Assembly (NCBI GenBank): GCA_017468115.1
Contig: JAFUJS010000002.1
Span: 1-64,000 of the forward strand
DNA: 64,000 bases
Direction: 5' to 3'
Source: Clostridia bacterium
Lineage (GTDB): Bacteria; Bacillota_A; Clostridia; Oscillospirales; CAG-272
Shown here piece by piece: positions 60,427-64,000 of the stretch. The position numbers were made by a program, and so were the translations under genes. Numbering within the stretch: the stretch's first letter is position 1; the number at the start of each line of letters is the position of its first letter. The notes below the pieces were generated by a model. The model worked only from the letters and a program-made list of their open reading frames with translations. It had not been told where the DNA came from and did not search any database.

Positions 60427-61728
60427 ATGGCACAGAATCCAAGAGAGCTGGCATATCTGTCTTTAATTAAGGCAGAGGAGGCGACAAGCTTTTCAAATAT
60501 TGAAGTAAATACTGTTCTAAACAGAGCCAAGCTGGAAAGAAACGATGCTTCTCTATATACTCTTTTATACCTTGGTGTAATTGAAAAAAGGCTATTTCTT
60601 GACTATGTAATATCTGCCTATTCAAAAACACCCCTTGAAAAAATTGACCTTGAAACAAAAACAGCCCTTCGCTTGGGCATTTATCAGCTGTTCTTTTGCG
60701 ACAAAATCCCCGGTTTTTCAGCAGTTGACGAAAGCGTTAGCTTGGCTCCTAAAAGGTCCCGTGGCTTTGTCAACGGCATTTTGCGTACACTCATAAGGAG
60801 CAACCTAAGGGTTGAGCTTCCAAAGGAAAAATGGCAGGGAGTGTCTGTTAAATCCTCGATTCCTATGGAAATTCTAGATATATATAGAGCTTCATATGGC
60901 GATGAGATAGCTGAAAAAATCGCTACATATAAGGAAGAAAAAAGGGAAATAAGCCTAAGGGTTAATACTCTTAAGACAAGCTGTGATGAGGTGTTGTCCT
61001 TGCTTAAGGAAAGGGGACTTAATCCATACCTCTCAAAAATTGCAATGGATATTTTGCTTTGTGCTTGTCCTATATCACAAATAAAGGACATAATTGACGG
61101 CGGCTTGGTATTTGTGCAGGACCAATCCTCACGAATTACCACACAGGTGCTTGGCGCTGTGGCGGGAGATACTGTTCTTGATGCCTGTGCTTGTCCCGGT
61201 GGAAAAAGCTTTTCCATAGCTATTGATATGGAAAATAAGGGTCAGCTTTACTCCTGCGACCTGCACGAAAGCAAGCTTTCCTTAATTACTAAGGGGGCGA
61301 AAAATCTTGGCATTGATATTATCAACGTATTAAGGCAGGATGGCAAGAGCGAAAGAGAGGACTTTATAAACAAATTCGATAAGGTGCTTTGCGACGTGCC
61401 CTGCTCAGGACTTGGCGTTATTTTCAAGAAGCCTGAGATAAGATACAAGGATATAAGCAGTATTAAGGGCTTGCCCTCTGTGCAATATGAAATACTAAAT
61501 AACTGTAAAAAATATGTTAAGTCGGGTGGCACGCTTGTGTACTCCACCTGCACTCTTTCAAGGGAAGAAAACGAGGAAATTATAAAAAGATTTCTTTTGG
61601 AAAACAAGGACTTTACTCCAAGCGAGTTTTCCCTTGAAAATATAAATTCATCGGGGGGAGTGTATACTTTTTTGCCACATATAACTAATACAGACGGCTT
61701 CTTTGTAGCAAAAATAACAAGAAAATAA
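60427..61728 (+). CDS. rsmB: 16S rRNA (cytosine-967-C5)-methyltransferase
   Basis: 433 residues. N-terminal NusB-like RNA-binding domain (about 1-130), then the Rossmann methyltransferase. SAM motif I is VLDACACPGGKSFS. The two catalytic Cys are in VPCSGLGV and YSTCTLSREENE. Methylates C967 of 16S rRNA by the double-Cys mechanism. Ribosome binding site AAAGGAGTAG. Followed 2 nt later by rlmN. Confidence 0.95.
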   Translation: MAQNPRELAYLSLIKAEEATSFSNIEVNTVLNRAKLERNDASLYTLLYLGVIEKRLFLDYVISAYSKTPLEKIDLETKTALRLGIYQLFFCDKIPGFSAVDESVSLAPKRSRGFVNGILRTLIRSNLRVELPKEKWQGVSVKSSIPMEILDIYRASYGDEIAEKIATYKEEKREISLRVNTLKTSCDEVLSLLKERGLNPYLSKIAMDILLCACPISQIKDIIDGGLVFVQDQSSRITTQVLGAVAGDTVLDACACPGGKSFSIAIDMENKGQLYSCDLHESKLSLITKGAKNLGIDIINVLRQDGKSEREDFINKFDKVLCDVPCSGLGVIFKKPEIRYKDISSIKGLPSVQYEILNNCKKYVKSGGTLVYSTCTLSREENEEIIKRFLLENKDFTPSEFSLENINSSGGVYTFLPHITNTDGFFVAKITRK

Positions 61729-61730
61729 CT

Positions 61731-62777
61731 ATGGAAAACACCCCTAAAATTGACATTCTTTCCCTAACGCTTAGCGAGCTTGAGTCTGAAATAATCAAGC
61801 TCGGCGAGCCTAAGTATAGGGCAAAGCAAATTTACTCTTGGATTACCAAGGGCTCCTTTGGCAGCGAAATGAGAAATATACCGGCAGCCCTTCAAGCAAG
61901 GCTTGATGAGGTGTTTGAGTTCAGACTGCCAAGGGTGAGCAAAAAGCTGTGCTCACAGCTTGACGGCACAATTAAATATCTTTTTGAGCTGATTGATGGC
62001 GAGTTTATTGAATCCGTGTTTATGAAATATGAGCACGGAAACACCTTGTGCATTTCCTCGCAGGTAGGCTGTCGTATGGGCTGTAAGTTCTGCGCCTCCA
62101 CCTTGGCAGGCAGGGTAAGAAACCTCGAGCCGTCGGAAATGCTGGGACAGATTATTGCCGCCACAAGGGACACAGGTGAGCGCATTTCAAATGTAGTTAT
62201 GATGGGCATTGGAGAGCCACTTGATAACTACGACAATGTTATAAAATTCTTGCGTCTTGTAAGCAGCACTGACGGACTTAACATAGGACTTCGACACATT
62301 TCCCTGTCAACCTGTGGAATTGTGGACAAGATTGAGCGCCTGTCAGAGGAGGGGCTACCGGTTACGCTTTCCGTTTCCCTTCATGCCTACGATAACGAGG
62401 TAAGAAGCGCCGTTATGCCAATAAACAACAAATACCCAATTGAAATGCTGCTTGGCGCCTGCAACAAATATTTTGAAAAAACAGGAAGGCGCATTTCCTT
62501 TGAATATACCCTCATAGCAGGAAAAAACGATACTACCGAGGGGGCTGTGGCTCTTGCCAAGCTTCTTAAGAAGCACCTTAAGGGCAGCTGCCACGTTAAC
62601 CTAATTCCTCTTAACGAGGTTAAGGAAACAAGACTAGAAACATCTAAAAACGTAAACAATTTCAAAAATAAATTAATTTCTCTCGGCATAAATGCAACAG
62701 TAAGGCGCAAGCTAGGCTCCGATATAAACGCATCCTGTGGCCAGCTGAGAAGACAATCGAAAGAGGAGAAGAAATGA
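61731..62777 (+). CDS. rlmN: Dual-specificity 23S rRNA/tRNA adenosine-C2 methyltransferase
   Basis: 348 residues. The radical-SAM CxxxCxxC is Cys114, Cys118 and Cys121 in CRMGCKFC. MMGIGEPLDNYDNV and LSTCGI are conserved, and Cys336 in SCGQLR is the methyl-carrying or resolving Cys. Modifies A2503 of 23S rRNA and A37 of tRNAs. Its end overlaps the phosphatase gene by 4 nt. Confidence 0.96.
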   Translation: MENTPKIDILSLTLSELESEIIKLGEPKYRAKQIYSWITKGSFGSEMRNIPAALQARLDEVFEFRLPRVSKKLCSQLDGTIKYLFELIDGEFIESVFMKYEHGNTLCISSQVGCRMGCKFCASTLAGRVRNLEPSEMLGQIIAATRDTGERISNVVMMGIGEPLDNYDNVIKFLRLVSSTDGLNIGLRHISLSTCGIVDKIERLSEEGLPVTLSVSLHAYDNEVRSAVMPINNKYPIEMLLGACNKYFEKTGRRISFEYTLIAGKNDTTEGAVALAKLLKKHLKGSCHVNLIPLNEVKETRLETSKNVNNFKNKLISLGINATVRRKLGSDINASCGQLRRQSKEEKK

Positions 62778-63544
62778 TTTGTTCGGCAAACACAAATAAG
62801 GGACAAAAGCGTAGCATGAATCAGGACAGCTACGTTATAAGAAGATATACCGAAAAGACCTATCTTTGCGTTGTTTGCGACGGAATGGGTGGAGTCAAGG
62901 GTGGCGAGGAGGCATCGCAAATTGCTTGTGAGGCTTTCGTTGAAACCATTGACAATTGGATTACCCCGTATCTTAAAAACAGACAAAAGCAAATAGGCAC
63001 ATCGGAAATTAAGAGGGTGCTTATAAAGGGTGTAGATATTGCAAACGAGCAGGTTTATCTAAAGTCCAAGCAAAATGCGGCGCACAAGGGCATGGGCACA
63101 ACAATGGTCGCAGCCCTGGTGTTCGATAAAACAGCCTTCTGTCTAAACGTAGGAGACAGCCGCATTTACTACCTAAAGGGCAACTTTATTGAGCAGATTA
63201 CAAAGGACCACTCCTATGTTCAATACTTGATTGATATGGGTCAGCTAACCCCTGAGGAGGCAGAAAATTCCTCAAACAAAAACATCATAACAAGGGCAAT
63301 CGGCACAGAGATTTCTGTTGAGCCGGACCTCTATATGCAAAAGCTGGATGAGGGTGGCTTTTTGCTCCTTTGCACCGACGGACTTACAAATATGGTGGAC
63401 GACGCCACAATTTGTGATATTGTCTCAAGCGAGAAAACCAAGCTGGACCAAATCGGTCTTGACCTTAAAACAAGAATACTTATAGACACAGCTAACGAAA
63501 ATGGCGGACACGACAACATTACAGCTGTGCTTGTAAGAGTGTAA
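62774..63544 (+). CDS. prpC: PP2C family Ser/Thr phosphatase (PrpC/Stp type)
   Basis: 256 residues. Metal-binding Asp residues lie in VCDGMGGVKGGEEAS, CTDGLTN and GGHDNITAVLVRV; NVGDSRIYYL is the core strand. It dephosphorylates targets of the neighbouring kinase in cell-wall and growth control. Stop is 12 nt before the kinase ATG. Confidence 0.95.
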   Translation: MICSANTNKGQKRSMNQDSYVIRRYTEKTYLCVVCDGMGGVKGGEEASQIACEAFVETIDNWITPYLKNRQKQIGTSEIKRVLIKGVDIANEQVYLKSKQNAAHKGMGTTMVAALVFDKTAFCLNVGDSRIYYLKGNFIEQITKDHSYVQYLIDMGQLTPEEAENSSNKNIITRAIGTEISVEPDLYMQKLDEGGFLLLCTDGLTNMVDDATICDIVSSEKTKLDQIGLDLKTRILIDTANENGGHDNITAVLVRV

Positions 63545-63556
63545 GGGGGTGCCGAT

Positions 63557-64000
63557 ATGTCAAGCTTAGATAAGAGCGATTTTTACAAGCAATATGAGGG
63601 CAAAATTCTTGACGACAGGTATGTTCTTGAAAGGCTAATCGGTGTTGGCGGTATGGCAGTTGTGTTCAGAGCCAGGGATAAGTACCTTAACAATATGACA
63701 GTTGCCATCAAAATGCTGAAGGACAGAGAGGCGCAGGATGAGGTTGTTGTTAAGCGCTTTAAGAACGAGGGCAGGGCGCAGTCAATGCTCAAGCAGTCTA
63801 ATATCGTTTCCGTGCGTGAGGTAAATATCAAGGGCGAAATTAAGTATATGGTAATGGAGTACATTTACGGCATTACCCTTAAAAATTACTTAACCGCTAA
63901 GGCAGAGCCCTTGGATTATTCGGAAATTTTAGGCTACACAGCTCAAATTTTAAGGGCGCTTCACCACGCACACGAAAATAAAATTATACATAGAGATATT
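63557..64000 (+). CDS. prkC: Ser/Thr protein kinase, PrkC/Stk type, N-terminal part (cut by window end)
   Basis: 148 residues seen, open at the 3' edge. Gly loop LIGVGGMAVVFRARD, ATP-binding Lys in VAIKML, alpha-C Glu in KRFKNEGRAQSML, and the start of the catalytic loop HRDI at the end. Membrane and PASTA domains, expected from the family and gene order, lie beyond the window. ATG at 63557 follows AAGGGGGTG. It partners the phosphatase just upstream. Confidence 0.92.
   Translation, partial: MSSLDKSDFYKQYEGKILDDRYVLERLIGVGGMAVVFRARDKYLNNMTVAIKMLKDREAQDEVVVKRFKNEGRAQSMLKQSNIVSVREVNIKGEIKYMVMEYIYGITLKNYLTAKAEPLDYSEILGYTAQILRALHHAHENKIIHRDI

Noticed and set aside
1..64000. CRISPR arrays, prophage genes, complete insertion sequences, rRNA genes
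   Set aside because: No regularly spaced repeats, terminal inverted repeats with a transposase, phage structural genes or rRNA motifs were seen.

Overview
The window looks like a chromosomal segment of a low-to-mid GC, endospore-forming Gram-positive bacterium of class Clostridia, probably a gut commensal. This rests on gene content and motifs only. The evidence is: spoIIR behind a sigma-F-type promoter, zinc-type S14/S4/L36, remA, the YicC-RemA-Gmk-omega-PriA-Def-Fmt-RsmB-RlmN-PP2C-PASTA-kinase gene order, strong AGGAGG-type ribosome binding sites, many intrinsic terminators and near-consensus sigma-A promoters. No database search was possible, so family names come from motifs and gene order.

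Layout. (1) 1-4.6 kb: the 3' end of a large serine recombinase (the edge of a mobile element), a GH130 mannoside phosphorylase, an unknown protein, tRNA-Gln with an unusual palindrome-rich flank, and a GH31 glycosidase. (2) 4.6-14.4 kb: an XRE repressor divergent from a membrane protein with two identical operators, an MFS transporter, a pyridoxamine kinase-like gene, the lysine/diaminopimelate operon dapA-dapB-lysA, a YihY/BrkB membrane protein, a PduL-type phosphotransacylase, an esterase and a lipid kinase. (3) 14.4-23.9 kb: a minus-strand cluster, OYE-type reductase / SDR / fumarate-reductase-like flavoprotein followed by TIM-barrel sugar isomerase / two heparinase II/III-like paralogues, with a divergent D-2-hydroxyacid dehydrogenase. 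This is the best candidate for an undescribed catabolic pathway. (4) 24.0-25.9 kb: a membrane protein and an AraD-type epimerase.

(5) 26.2-42.3 kb: the fused S10-spc-alpha ribosomal protein superoperon, from rpsJ to rplQ, including secY, adk, map, infA and rpoA. Two genes shorter than 60 codons, rpmD (L30) and rpmJ (L36), are present. The cluster is ordinary in gene content, but a 280-nt leader and several internal spacers contain stem-loops that may be autoregulatory leaders. (6) 42.5-49.6 kb: a GH78 rhamnosidase-like enzyme with an Asp at the usual acid-Glu position, and a 1,579-residue secreted BspA-like leucine-rich-repeat protein behind a 15-T tract. (7) 49.7-54.1 kb: pfkA, a CinA-C amidohydrolase, spoIIR, and a DUF5685-like / J-domain / membrane-protein trio. 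(8) 54.2-64.0 kb: the housekeeping cluster from yicC to the start of the Ser/Thr kinase gene, which runs off the window.

How the genes fit together: all five carbohydrate-active enzymes lack a visible signal peptide, so they probably act on small imported saccharides, although no sugar transporter is recognisable in the window. The dap/lys operon supplies cell-wall precursor and lysine. The last cluster couples GMP metabolism, transcription, replication restart, protein N-terminal processing, RNA modification and Ser/Thr phospho-signalling.
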